DNA of 64,000 nucleotides. Source: Flavihumibacter sp. UBA7668 (GTDB lineage: Bacteria; Bacteroidota; Bacteroidia; Chitinophagales; Chitinophagaceae). The notes below the pieces were generated by a model. The model was given only the letters and a program-made list of their open reading frames with translations. It made no database searches and was not told the DNA's origin. The DNA lies in contig NZ_DLHM01000002.1 of the NCBI RefSeq assembly GCF_002483205.1, forward strand, positions 186,001-250,000, written 5' to 3'. The translations under genes were made by a program, and so were the position numbers. Of this stretch, positions 1-8,314 are shown piece after piece (position 1 is the stretch's first letter; the number at the start of each line of letters is the position of its first letter).

Positions 1-161
1 ACGTAGTTGACCGGGCGCCCTTTCCGGATATTTCCGAAATCATGGCGTTCCTTGATCTGCAGAGGTTCTTTCGGGGCATTCGCCAATACCTGTGCCCTGC
101 CTGCTATTGTAGCAGCCAAAAACACCATTCCCAATAGAATTTTCTTACAATTCATAGTCAT
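1..161 (-). CDS. Secreted DUF1573-type protein, N-terminal part only
   Basis: A minus-strand reading frame starts at 161 (ATG ACT ATG; a second ATG at 155 is equally possible) and runs off the left edge of the window, so only about 53 residues are visible. The first 25 residues form a signal peptide: basic MNCKK, a hydrophobic core, then cleavage near AGRAQ. The mature part contains HDFGNIRKGRPVNY, which matches the opening strand of the DUF1573 Ig-like domain (usual form HDFGxIxxGxPVxxxF) common in exported Bacteroidota proteins. The role is unknown. It is divergent from the E1 dehydrogenase gene, with a palindromic repeat array in between. The family call rests on this one short motif. Confidence 0.6.
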   Translation of the reverse strand, partial: MTMNCKKILLGMVFLAATIAGRAQVLANAPKEPLQIKERHDFGNIRKGRPVNY

Positions 162-194
162 TAAACGTAAAACAAATATAGCTATTGTGGTGGA

Positions 195-272
195 TTTTTC
201 ACCCGACCGGTGCCACCCGACCGGTGCCACCCGACCGGTGCCACCCGACCGGTGCCACCGGTCGGGTGAAAA
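195..272. repeat. GC-rich palindromic repeat array, site A (4 direct + 1 inverted unit)
   Basis: Four head-to-tail copies of CACCCGACCGGTG (200-212, 214-226, 228-240, 242-254), each followed by C, and then one inverted copy CACCGGTCGGGTG (256-268). A T-run before and an A-run after extend the outer arms. The last direct and the inverted unit form a perfect stem-loop. It lies in the divergent intergenic region between the DUF1573 and E1 genes. It is the largest of six such sites in the window. Confidence 0.95.
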
Positions 273-327
273 GGGAAGTGGAAAACTAACGGTTGTTCGC
301 ATTGTTGATTTCCTTTAGATTTGCCGG

Positions 328-2721
328 ATGGAAAATCTGCTTGAAAACGATCTGTTAGCGGCGGAGAAACTCAGTTTCGACCGTTTTCGTGAAGAAGTAC
401 TCAGTGATTACCGTTTGGCCTGCGAAAGCCGCGAAGCCAGTTTAATTGGCCGTAAAGAGGTTTTGACAGGAAAGGCCAAGTTTGGCATTTTTGGAGACGG
501 AAAAGAGGTTGCGCAAATTGCAGCAGCTAAATTTTTCCGTCCGGGTGATTACCGGGCAGGTTATTACAGAGATCAAACCTTTGTTTTTGCAAGCAGGCAG
601 GCCAGTATTGAACAATTTTTCGCCCAATTATACGCTAATCCGGATGTGAATCAGGATCCCTTTAGTGCCGGACGCCAGATGAATTCTCATTTTGCCACAC
701 CCAATACTGATACGGAGGGTAACTGGCTGCCATTAATCAAACAGAAAAATATCACCAGTGATATGGCCCCAACGGCTTCGCAGATGCCCCGTGCGGTTGG
801 CCTGGCATTCGCCTCCAAATTATTCAGGAAAGTGGATGCGTTAAAAGCATTTCCGGAATTATCACAAAATGGAAATGAGGTATGCTTTTGTACCATCGGT
901 GATGCCTCCACTTCTGAAGGTCATTTCTGGGAAGCTGTGAATGCCGCCGGAGTTATGCAGATTCCTCTCGCCATTTTTGTTTGGGATGATGGTTACGGAA
1001 TTTCTGTGCCCAAACAATTGCAAACAACCAAAGGATCTATATCGGAAGTGCTGAAAGGTTTTCAGCAACGGGAAGGAACCAATGGAATTGATATTTATAA
1101 ATTGAAGGGATGGGATTATGCCAGTATGGTTGAACTCATGGAACCCGCCATCCAAAAAATTCGGGATACACATATACCGGCTATTTTTCATATTGAAGAA
1201 ATTACTCAGCCACAGGGACATTCTACTTCCGGTAGCCATGAACGGTATAAGAGCCCGGAGCGGCTTGAATGGGAGAGAACGTATGATTGCATAAAAAAAT
1301 TCAAGGAGTGGATTCTTGAAAATGCATTAAGCAGCGACGAAGAATTGTCCGATATCGAACTCAGTGCAAAAGAATTTGTCCGCGATTGTAAAAATACTGC
1401 CTGGAAAGTTTATCAGCAGCCGATTAAAGATCAGGTAAGCAGAGTAATTGAATTGGCCACCAGTGCAGCCCAACAGATGCCAGAAAAAGCAGCCGGAATT
1501 CAAACACAGATTGGGAAACTTCGTGCTGAGAAAGAGCCAACCAGACGAGATGTTATGAATGGATTATATAAAATCATTCAGCAGGTTGGTACGCATGACA
1601 GTGGATACTGGCTTCGCGATTATTACCAGGAATTGAAGAAGGAAAACAAAGCACTCTATAACACGCATCTCTACAATGAAGGACCGAAATCGGCACTTGC
1701 TGTTAAGGCATCGGAGTTGAAGTATGCACCGGATGCACCCAACGCAAACGGCTATGAGATCCTAAATAAATATTTTGATCAGCTCTTTGCGTCCAATCCA
1801 AAAGTAATTGCATTTGGAGAGGATGTTGGGTATATCGGCGATGTAAACCAGGGATTTGCCGGATTGCAGGCTAAATACGGCACCGACCGGATTTCGGATA
1901 CGGGTATCCGTGAATTGACCATTATGGGTCAGGGAATTGGTGCTGCATTCAGAGGGTTGCGTCCCATTGCAGAAATACAATACCTCGATTATCTGCTCTA
2001 TGGGCTCCAGCCTTTGAGTGATGATGTGGCAACAACTCATTACCGGACTTTCGGAAAGCAAAGTTGTCCGCTTATTGTACGTACCAGGGGGCATCGGCTG
2101 GAAGGGATCTGGCATAGTGGCTCTCCAATGGGAATGATTATTAATGCGCTTCGTGGAATGTATGTTTGTGTGCCGAGGAATATGGTTCAGGCAGTTGGTA
2201 TGTATAATACTCTGTTGCAGGGAAATGATCCCGCAATCGTTATTGAATGTTTGAACGGTTACCGGCTGAAGGAAAAATTGCCGGAGAATTTATTGAATTA
2301 TACAGTACCGCTCGGCATGCCTGAAGTTGTACGAAAAGGAACAGATATTACACTGGTGTCCTATGGGTCAACTTTGAGAATTGTTCAGGATGCGGCCAAT
2401 CAGCTTGCCAGTTTTGGAATTGATGCTGAAGTGATTGATGTGCAAACTCTTTTACCGTTTGATTTGAATCATGCAATTCTTGAATCGCTGAAAAAAACCA
2501 GCCGCATTCTCTTCATTGATGAAGATGTTCCGGGTGGGGCAGCAGCGTACATGTTTAATAAAGTGATGGAAGAACAGGGTGGTTATCGCTGGCTGGATAT
2601 TGCGCCAAGAACCCTTTGTGCTCAACCTCACCGTCCGGCTTATGCAAGTGATGGTGATTACTTCAGTAAACCCAATCTGGAAGATATTATGGACCTGGTA
2701 AAAGAAATGATGGCCGAATAA
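328..2721 (+). CDS. 2-oxoacid dehydrogenase E1, fused alpha and beta subunits
   Basis: A 797-residue thiamine-diphosphate-dependent dehydrogenase in which E1-alpha and E1-beta are one chain. E1 decarboxylates a 2-oxoacid (branched-chain 2-oxoacids or pyruvate) and passes the acyl group to the E2 lipoyl domain. The alpha half holds the ThDP motif GDASTSEG (191-198), N205 and DDGYGIS (220-226); the beta half begins near residue 475 with GYEILNKYFD and contains AFGEDVG and the transketolase-type region RDQ-like RTRGHRLEG, followed by a C-terminal domain up to the end. Fused E1 of this length is common in Bacteroidota, often annotated as 2-oxoisovalerate dehydrogenase. No E2 or E3 gene is adjacent, so substrate preference cannot be read from context. 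The next gene starts two bases after the stop. Confidence 0.88.
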   Translation: MENLLENDLLAAEKLSFDRFREEVLSDYRLACESREASLIGRKEVLTGKAKFGIFGDGKEVAQIAAAKFFRPGDYRAGYYRDQTFVFASRQASIEQFFAQLYANPDVNQDPFSAGRQMNSHFATPNTDTEGNWLPLIKQKNITSDMAPTASQMPRAVGLAFASKLFRKVDALKAFPELSQNGNEVCFCTIGDASTSEGHFWEAVNAAGVMQIPLAIFVWDDGYGISVPKQLQTTKGSISEVLKGFQQREGTNGIDIYKLKGWDYASMVELMEPAIQKIRDTHIPAIFHIEEITQPQGHSTSGSHERYKSPERLEWERTYDCIKKFKEWILENALSSDEELSDIELSAKEFVRDCKNTAWKVYQQPIKDQVSRVIELATSAAQQMPEKAAGIQTQIGKLRAEKEPTRRDVMNGLYKIIQQVGTHDSGYWLRDYYQELKKENKALYNTHLYNEGPKSALAVKASELKYAPDAPNANGYEILNKYFDQLFASNPKVIAFGEDVGYIGDVNQGFAGLQAKYGTDRISDTGIRELTIMGQGIGAAFRGLRPIAEIQYLDYLLYGLQPLSDDVATTHYRTFGKQSCPLIVRTRGHRLEGIWHSGSPMGMIINALRGMYVCVPRNMVQAVGMYNTLLQGNDPAIVIECLNGYRLKEKLPENLLNYTVPLGMPEVVRKGTDITLVSYGSTLRIVQDAANQLASFGIDAEVIDVQTLLPFDLNHAILESLKKTSRILFIDEDVPGGAAAYMFNKVMEEQGGYRWLDIAPRTLCAQPHRPAYASDGDYFSKPNLEDIMDLVKEMMAE

Positions 2722-2722
2722 A

Positions 2723-3346
2723 ATGGAATTCAACTTTCTTACAGTGATTGATTTGCTGGGCACCTTCAGTTTTGCAGTGTCCGGTGCTTTCGCTGCTATG
2801 GAAAAAAAACTGGATCCATTTGGTGTCATCATTCTTGCTTTTATTCCTTCTATCGGAGGTGGATCCATCCGGGATATATTAATCGGAGACTTGCCAGTAG
2901 CCTGGCTCAGTAATAATGGTACGATTGGTGTAATTCTCTTTGCTGCTGTTGCAACGTTGCTTTTTGCCAGCAAATTGAAGAAAATGGAAAGAGTTTTAAC
3001 CATCTTTGATGCCCTGGGCCTGGGGCTTTTTACCATGGTTGGTATTGAAAAAGGATTGATGTGGGGATATCCGCCCGGAATTTGTATTTCACTTGGTGTA
3101 ATTACAGGATGCTTTGGTGGGGTCATCCGTGATGTGGTGCTCAATAATGTACCCTATCTTTTCCGAAAAGAAATTTATGCCTCCGCCGCCATTGTTGGCG
3201 GGATTGTATTCTTTCTATTAAAGAGTACATCCCTGTCAATTGAACTCATCAATATTCTTTGCATCCTGCTTATTTTCTCCATCCGTATGATGTCGTTGAT
3301 GTTTCGGTGGAAGCTACCAATGAGGGAGGTGAAAGGTGAGAGGTGA
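2723..3346 (+). CDS. TRIC-family (UPF0126) cation channel-like membrane protein
   Basis: A 207-residue integral membrane protein with about seven hydrophobic segments arranged as an internal repeat. Each half carries the hallmark of bacterial TRIC/UPF0126 proteins: GGGSIRDILIGD in the first half and GGVIRDVVLNN in the second. Family members form trimeric cation-permeable channels in the inner membrane; the physiological role in bacteria is uncertain. It follows the E1 gene after only one intervening base, so the two are probably co-transcribed. The last six codons (EVKGER and the TGA stop) lie inside a purine-rich simple repeat, which suggests that repeat insertion replaced the original 3' end. 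Confidence 0.88.
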   Translation: MEFNFLTVIDLLGTFSFAVSGAFAAMEKKLDPFGVIILAFIPSIGGGSIRDILIGDLPVAWLSNNGTIGVILFAAVATLLFASKLKKMERVLTIFDALGLGLFTMVGIEKGLMWGYPPGICISLGVITGCFGGVIRDVVLNNVPYLFRKEIYASAAIVGGIVFFLLKSTSLSIELINILCILLIFSIRMMSLMFRWKLPMREVKGER

Positions 3347-3440
3347 AAGGTGAGAGATGGGACGCCTTTCACCTTTCACCTCTCACCTCTCTCTTCTCAC
3401 ATTTCACCTTTCACTTTTCACCTTATCACCTTATCACCTT
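3325..3440. repeat. Purine/pyrimidine simple-repeat inverted pair between convergent genes
   Basis: A GGTGAAAGGTGAGAG-type purine tract (3325-3356) is followed after about 8 bases by the complementary CCTTTCACCTCTCACC-type pyrimidine tract (3365-3440), ending in three CCTTATCA units. The two arms can fold into a long imperfect hairpin. It sits between the 3' ends of the TRIC gene (+) and the 3426-4307 gene (-), and both stop codons lie inside it. A role as a two-way transcription terminator is plausible but not shown. Confidence 0.85.
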
Positions 3441-4307
3441 ATCTGTGTAAAGCACGAGCTTCCAGATATCACTTCTTACCAGGGCGCGGGTTTGGTCGAT
3501 CTGGCCACTGAGCCGGATAAAATCGATGTTATTCGGAATATTATTGAACGCTTCCTCGTATTTAGGATCGATGATGGAACGAGGATTGTCAAAGAAATTC
3601 GCCGTTACGAAATCATATTCCGATTGCATGGTGAAAGGGAGGAATTTTTCATACAATGCCCAGTCAGTAAGCGCACCAATTTTTATCCGCTCCTGATGAA
3701 TGGGATAAAATACTTCTGCTTCCATTTTTACATATTCATCTCTTTTCCCTGTCATGGGTTTCATATAATCAACCTGCACATATTTTGAAACCGGCGTATT
3801 GGGGTCCAATCCCGCCCGATGTACAAAAATCTCCTTTCTGACAGGTACCCGGTATTCCTGCAGCTGTCCGGCAATCTGTTCAAATGCCGGTTCTTTTGCA
3901 CCTTTGATTTTGTTGTAATATTCTTTCAGCGATACGGAATTGTCAATCATGTCGCTGAAACCGGTGGTTACTTTTACCCCAACAAAATCATAGCTGCCGG
4001 TATTAACAGGAGATAGCACCACTTCATAAAAATACCAGCCAAGAATTTTGTTTTCACGTACCATCGCTTCGTGAATTCGCTGGCCATAATTCCGTACAAG
4101 ATTAAGATAGGCTTCTGTTTTGCCCTGGTTCACCTTATACATGGTAACTTCCAGATAAACCGGAATTTTTGGCCCCTGTGCATGAATGAAGCCGGGAAAA
4201 TTTAGGAGCAGCGCAATAAATAAGAGGGTCGCTAAAAGTTGGCAAGGTCGCTGGTCGGACTTTTTTCGGCCAGCAGTGGATCGTTGAGTGATTGCTTCCA
4301 TATACAA
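3426..4307 (-). CDS. Secreted protein of unknown function
   Basis: A 293-residue protein that I cannot assign to a named family. It has a long basic N-region and a hydrophobic stretch (about residues 26-42) followed by FIHAQ, consistent with a signal peptide; ATG at 4301 is an alternative start. The mature part has two stretches of similar character (YLEVTMYKV...Y and YVQVDYMKP...Y), suggestive of two repeated alpha/beta units, as in dimeric ferredoxin-like folds, though this is inference. Secreted proteins of this general type recur in Chitinophagaceae. The final residues DKVIR are encoded by the repeat that separates it from the TRIC gene. Confidence 0.7.
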   Translation of the reverse strand: MYMEAITQRSTAGRKKSDQRPCQLLATLLFIALLLNFPGFIHAQGPKIPVYLEVTMYKVNQGKTEAYLNLVRNYGQRIHEAMVRENKILGWYFYEVVLSPVNTGSYDFVGVKVTTGFSDMIDNSVSLKEYYNKIKGAKEPAFEQIAGQLQEYRVPVRKEIFVHRAGLDPNTPVSKYVQVDYMKPMTGKRDEYVKMEAEVFYPIHQERIKIGALTDWALYEKFLPFTMQSEYDFVTANFFDNPRSIIDPKYEEAFNNIPNNIDFIRLSGQIDQTRALVRSDIWKLVLYTDKVIR

Positions 4308-4490
4308 AGATTAAGGGTGATAAAATCTTTAGAATATGGTGCGGAAAATAGGGGCGGAATGGGTGCGGAAAGGTTCGCTTCAATAACTAAATCCAGCCTT
4401 TCGGTAACAGTACGGTTTAAGCGATTATATCCTGTCTACTGAATTAAAATTTCCATTAGTAAGGTACGCTTAATAAAACGCATAACAATA

Positions 4491-4516
4491 AAAAAAACCT
4501 GGCTTTAAGCCAGGTT
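4491..4516 (-). terminator. Intrinsic terminator of yebC, stop codon in the loop
   Basis: On the minus strand AACCTGGCTT and AAGCCAGGTT form a 10-bp inverted repeat followed by a run of T (plus-strand A's at 4491-4497). The stop codon of yebC (4507-4505) lies at the centre of the hairpin, so the last codons double as the terminator arm. Confidence 0.88.
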
Positions 4517-5227
4517 GTGAAATACTTTTTGAACGTCTTCGTCCTGTTCCAGTTTGTCAACAAGTTTAAGCACTTCCTGTGCCTGTTCTTCGCCGAGTTC
4601 TACGGTATTTTGGGGAATCCATTCCACTTCGGCACTGATCGTGGTAAGGTTTTTTTCTTCCAATGCTTTTTGCATATTTCCGAAATCGGTGAATCCGCAA
4701 CGTACCACCAAAACCTCTTCGCCATTTTCGCCGGTTCCTTCTCCCAATTCTTCCAGTCCAAAATCGATCAATTCCAGTTCCATATCTTCCGGATTCAACC
4801 CTTCCGGTTTCAATTTGAAAACCCCCATTTTTTTAAACTGAAAACTTACACTGCCACTGTTACCCAGGGTGCCATTTCCCTTATTAAAAACCGCCTTTAC
4901 ATTGGCAACTGTGCGCACATGATTATCTGTAGCAGTTTCAACCAGAACGGCTACACCATGAGGACCATATCCTTCATAAAGGATTTCCTCATAGTTTTCC
5001 ATATCCTTTCCCTGTGCTCTTTTAATAGCCGCTTCTACCCGGTCTTTCGGCATGTTTACCGATTTGGCATTCTGCATGCAACGTCGTAATGCCGGATTGG
5101 TATTGGGATCAGGTCCGCCTGTTTTTACTGCTATGGCGATTTCCTTCCCGATCCGGGTAAACTGTTTAGCCATGCGATCCCAGCGGGCAAACATGGTTGC
5201 TTTACGAACTTCAAAAATGCGACCCAT
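4505..5227 (-). CDS. yebC: YebC/PmpR family translation/regulatory protein
   Basis: A 240-residue cytosolic protein of the YebC/TACO1 family. Typical features are ARWDRMAKQFTRIGKEI near the N-terminus (family form KRxxxFTKxxREI), GGPDPNTNPALRRCMQNAK, IKRAQGKDMENYEE, and ILYEGYGPHGVAVLVE in the middle domain. Members were long annotated as DNA-binding regulators and are now thought to help ribosomes through difficult sequences. Here the N-terminus reads MGRIFEVRKATMFARWD rather than the usual GHSKWxxIKHRK, a variation seen in Bacteroidota members. It is a single-gene unit with its own terminator and a candidate -7 box. Confidence 0.92.
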   Translation of the reverse strand: MGRIFEVRKATMFARWDRMAKQFTRIGKEIAIAVKTGGPDPNTNPALRRCMQNAKSVNMPKDRVEAAIKRAQGKDMENYEEILYEGYGPHGVAVLVETATDNHVRTVANVKAVFNKGNGTLGNSGSVSFQFKKMGVFKLKPEGLNPEDMELELIDFGLEELGEGTGENGEEVLVVRCGFTDFGNMQKALEEKNLTTISAEVEWIPQNTVELGEEQAQEVLKLVDKLEQDEDVQKVFHNLA

Positions 5228-5269
5228 ATAATTCTGTTAATGGTTTGAGTTGACTATTCTTTCGGGTGC

Positions 5270-5277
5270 CAAAGGTA
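5270..5277 (-). promoter_or_regulatory. Candidate -7 box of yebC
   Basis: On the minus strand the octamer TACCTTTG matches the Bacteroidota -7 consensus TAnnTTTG and lies about 43 bases upstream of the yebC start, just beyond the terminator of the permease gene. I see no good -33 TTG at the right distance, so this is weak. Confidence 0.35.
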
Positions 5278-5278
5278 C

Positions 5279-5315
5279 AAAAAAGAGGCTGTTTCCGATT
5301 TGAAAACAGCCTCTT
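5279..5315 (-). terminator. Intrinsic terminator of the amino-acid permease gene
   Basis: A 12-bp perfect stem, AAGAGGCTGTTT (5283-5294) with AAACAGCCTCTT (5304-5315), and a 9-base loop. On the minus strand the stem is followed by a T-run (plus-strand A's 5279-5284). It lies 39 bases past the permease stop. Confidence 0.9.
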
Positions 5316-5353
5316 CTAATTCATTTGCCATTTATTGAGGCAGCCTGTTTCTT

Positions 5354-6898
5354 TTATCCCTCGAAATCAGATTTCTTGGGCAAAATTTCGCCAGGTGTAT
5401 GTCCGGGATTATTCAGTTTTGAATATTTCTTTCCATAGAGGAAGTAAACAACCAGTCCTAATACCATCCAGATCATGGCAACTTTCAGTGTTTGTGCATC
5501 CAATGCAAATATCATGGCACTGCAAATCAATACACCCATGATAGGTACGAAAGGAACCCAGGGAGTGCGGAAAGGGCGTTTGGTAGCGGGATCGCTTCTG
5601 CGCATCAGCCATACACCCGCACTTACCAGTACGAAAGCGAAAAGGGTACCGAAGCTGGTAAGGTCACCTGCCACATGTCCGGGTACAAACGCTGCAAATA
5701 ATCCAACAAACACGAACAGAATCCAGTTGGCTTTATAAGGCGTTTTGAATTTAGGATGCAATTCGCCAAATGCTTTTGGTATCAATCCGTCATTACTCAT
5801 GGTGTAGAAAATCCGGCTTTGACCCATTAACATCACCAGAATTACCGAAGAGAAACCAGCCAGAATGGCAATGGTAACTGCGGTGGATAACCATTGGTAA
5901 CCGTGCATGTATTCGGAAATGGCATAAGCAACCGATGCTTCTCTTCCCTTTACCGGATCAACAAAATCTGTCCAGGGGGCAACACCAGTTAACACATGTC
6001 CGAATAATATATACAGCACTGTACAAACAGCCAGAGAACCTAAGATTCCTATGGGCATATCGCGTGCAGGATTTTTTGCTTCCTGTGCGGCTGTACTAAC
6101 TGCATCAAAGCCAATAAAGGCGAAGAATACGATAGCTGCACCACCAAGTACTCCACCCCAGCCATGTTTAAATACGCCGGAATAATCGGCAATAACTTTT
6201 CCTGCCTGATCAGTAAAAGGAGGTGTTCCTTCCGGAATCAGATACGGCGTATGATTCGCTGGATCAATAAACTGCCAGCCCACTGCAATAAAAATCAGTA
6301 CGATGGCAACTTTAATGAAAACGATGATGGCATTTACCATGGCAGATTCCTGTGTACCCTTGATCAGTAGCATCGTTAGCAATAATAGTATTACCAATGC
6401 CGGAGCATTGAGGATTCCCTGATGCAGCACACCATTTGCATCGGTAAAACTTTCAAAGGGCGAATGCGACCATTCGTAGGGTATTCGTCCCCCCAATAAC
6501 GTATTCAGGTATTCACTCCAGGCAATTGAAACAGTTGCTGCACCCAGTGCATATTCCATAATAAGAGCCCAGCCAATAATCCAGGCAATCATCTCTCCCA
6601 TGGTAACATAGGAATAGGCATAAGCACTACCGGCAATGGGAATCATGGCAGCAAATTCTGCATAACAGAGTCCGGCAAAGGCACAACCTACAGCAGCAAT
6701 GATAAAAGAGAGGGTTACACCCGGACCAGCGGCCTGTCCGGCTGCAGCGGCAGTTCGTACAAACAAACCGGCGCCGATAATGGCGCCTATTCCAAGTGCT
6801 ACCAGGTTAGTAGCTCCCAATGTTCGTTTTAGTCCTTTTTCAGAATCAGCAGCCGTCGCCAACAAGGAGGACAGGGATTTTTTCCTGAATAAACTCAT
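5354..6898 (-). CDS. APC-superfamily cationic amino-acid permease
   Basis: A 514-residue inner-membrane transporter of the amino acid-polyamine-organocation superfamily, closest in character to cationic amino-acid transporters (CAT type). The signature glycine motif of TM1, GIGAIIGAGLFV, is at about residues 36-47, and the TM6 region FFAFIGFDAVSTAAQEAKNP is typical of the family. About 12-14 hydrophobic segments can be counted. The substrate (Lys, Arg, ornithine or neutral amino acids) cannot be decided from sequence. It is monocistronic, divergent from the glutamate-type symporter, so two amino-acid uptake systems share one control region. Confidence 0.9.
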   Translation of the reverse strand: MSLFRKKSLSSLLATAADSEKGLKRTLGATNLVALGIGAIIGAGLFVRTAAAAGQAAGPGVTLSFIIAAVGCAFAGLCYAEFAAMIPIAGSAYAYSYVTMGEMIAWIIGWALIMEYALGAATVSIAWSEYLNTLLGGRIPYEWSHSPFESFTDANGVLHQGILNAPALVILLLLTMLLIKGTQESAMVNAIIVFIKVAIVLIFIAVGWQFIDPANHTPYLIPEGTPPFTDQAGKVIADYSGVFKHGWGGVLGGAAIVFFAFIGFDAVSTAAQEAKNPARDMPIGILGSLAVCTVLYILFGHVLTGVAPWTDFVDPVKGREASVAYAISEYMHGYQWLSTAVTIAILAGFSSVILVMLMGQSRIFYTMSNDGLIPKAFGELHPKFKTPYKANWILFVFVGLFAAFVPGHVAGDLTSFGTLFAFVLVSAGVWLMRRSDPATKRPFRTPWVPFVPIMGVLICSAMIFALDAQTLKVAMIWMVLGLVVYFLYGKKYSKLNNPGHTPGEILPKKSDFEG

Positions 6899-7067
6899 AT
6901 CAGTTTTAATTGTGTTTTGTTAAGCTGTTTAGAAGGCCGTAAAATAAATAATTATTTAATTCGCCGCCGCTAAACTTTGAATGGAGGCGGATTTCCGCCG
7001 ATTATTTTGGTAGCATCAGGAATTTTTCGAATTTTCGGCCTTCCTTTCAAAAGCTTAAGCACTGAAA

Positions 7068-8303
7068 ATGACGAAAAAGAACAGGTTAACCCTCTATATT
7101 CTGATTGCGATGGGATTGGGGATCTTGGTTGGATACATCGTACACAGAAATGCCGACCCTGCTTTTATAGCTTCTTTTTCTGATAAAATAAAACTGCTTA
7201 CCACTATATTTTTGCGTTTGGTGCAGATGATTATAGCACCGCTGGTTTTTTCTACACTGGTGGTTGGTATTGCCAAATTAGGAGATTTGAAAACCGTTGG
7301 ACGGGTTGGAGGAAAGGCGTTGTTATGGTTTATTACGGCTTCCCTGGCCAGTCTCCTGATTGGTATGGTACTGGTTAATTTTTTCCAACCTGGTGCAGTT
7401 ATCAATTTAAGTAATGCGGATACGGGAAATGCTGCTGATCTGATTGGTAAAACCAAAGTGTTCTCCCTGCAGAATTTCGTTGAACATGTATTCCCCAAAA
7501 GTGTTATTGAAGCCATGGCCACCAATGAAATTTTACAATTGGTAGTCTTCAGTATATTTTTTGGTGTTGCTGCCACCGCTATGGGAGATTATGCGAAACC
7601 TGTCATTAAAGCATTGGATGGTGTGGCGCATATTATCCTGAAAATGGTGGGTTATGTAATGGCATTTGCTCCGCTGGGTGTATTTGGTGCACTGGCTGCT
7701 GTAATTGCTACCAATGGTTTGGGGATTTTTAGTTTTTATGGCCTGTACATGCTGTATTTCCTGATTGGGATTGCCGTACTTTGGGCACTATTATTATTAG
7801 TGGGCTATTTGATTTTGGGGAACAGGGTGCCGCAATTATTAAAGCGGATTGCCCAACCTCTCCTGATTGCCTTCAGTACTACTTCCAGTGAAGCTGTGTT
7901 TCCAAAATTGACAGAGGAACTGGAACGTTTTGGCTGCAAGGATAAAATTGTTTCTTTTATTTTGCCGCTTGGTTATAGTTTTAACCTGGATGGCAGCATG
8001 ATGTATATGACTTTTGCAAGTCTGGCTATTGCGCAGGCATACGGGATCCATCTGGATTTAGGTACACAGTTAACCATGTTGCTGGTTCTTATGTTAACCA
8101 GTAAAGGCATCGCAGGAGTTCCAAGGGCCTCGCTGGTAGTAGTTACTGCCACCTGTGCCATGTTCGGTATTCCGGCAGAAGGTATTGCCCTGATATTGCC
8201 CATTGATCATTTTTGCGATATGTTCCGCAGTATGACCAATGTGCTGGGAAATGCGTTGGCAACTTCTGCGGTTAGCAAGTGGGAAGGTGAATTAGAGAGT
8301 TAA
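7068..8303 (+). CDS. Dicarboxylate/amino acid:cation symporter (DAACS)
   Basis: A 411-residue secondary transporter of the glutamate/aspartate/C4-dicarboxylate:Na+ or H+ symporter family. Diagnostic elements are MIIAPLVFSTLVVGI in TM3, the serine-rich re-entrant loop FSTTSSEAVFPKL (HP1), the TM7 ion-binding motif FNLDGS (family form NMDGT) and the HP2 segment SKGIAGVPRAS, followed by the TM8 substrate-binding region DHFCDMFRSMTNVLGN. The residue after MFRSMTN that coordinates the substrate carboxylate suggests an acidic amino acid or dicarboxylate, but which one is open. The next gene begins 11 bases after the stop and is probably co-transcribed. Confidence 0.93.
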   Translation: MTKKNRLTLYILIAMGLGILVGYIVHRNADPAFIASFSDKIKLLTTIFLRLVQMIIAPLVFSTLVVGIAKLGDLKTVGRVGGKALLWFITASLASLLIGMVLVNFFQPGAVINLSNADTGNAADLIGKTKVFSLQNFVEHVFPKSVIEAMATNEILQLVVFSIFFGVAATAMGDYAKPVIKALDGVAHIILKMVGYVMAFAPLGVFGALAAVIATNGLGIFSFYGLYMLYFLIGIAVLWALLLLVGYLILGNRVPQLLKRIAQPLLIAFSTTSSEAVFPKLTEELERFGCKDKIVSFILPLGYSFNLDGSMMYMTFASLAIAQAYGIHLDLGTQLTMLLVLMLTSKGIAGVPRASLVVVTATCAMFGIPAEGIALILPIDHFCDMFRSMTNVLGNALATSAVSKWEGELES

Positions 8304-8314
8304 AGATTGAAATA

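Noticed and set aside
195..272. CRISPR-like appearance of the tandem 14-bp units
   Set aside because: Units are separated by one base, not by unique spacers; there is no cas gene, and the last unit is inverted.
7..318. 103-codon plus-strand frame at the left edge
   Set aside because: It runs through the palindromic array and opposes a frame with a clear signal peptide and DUF1573 motif; composition is not protein-like.
3357..3788. Plus-strand frame rich in Ser/Phe/His from the pyrimidine repeat
   Set aside because: It reads the CCTTTCACC repeat and the antisense of a secreted protein; no homology features.
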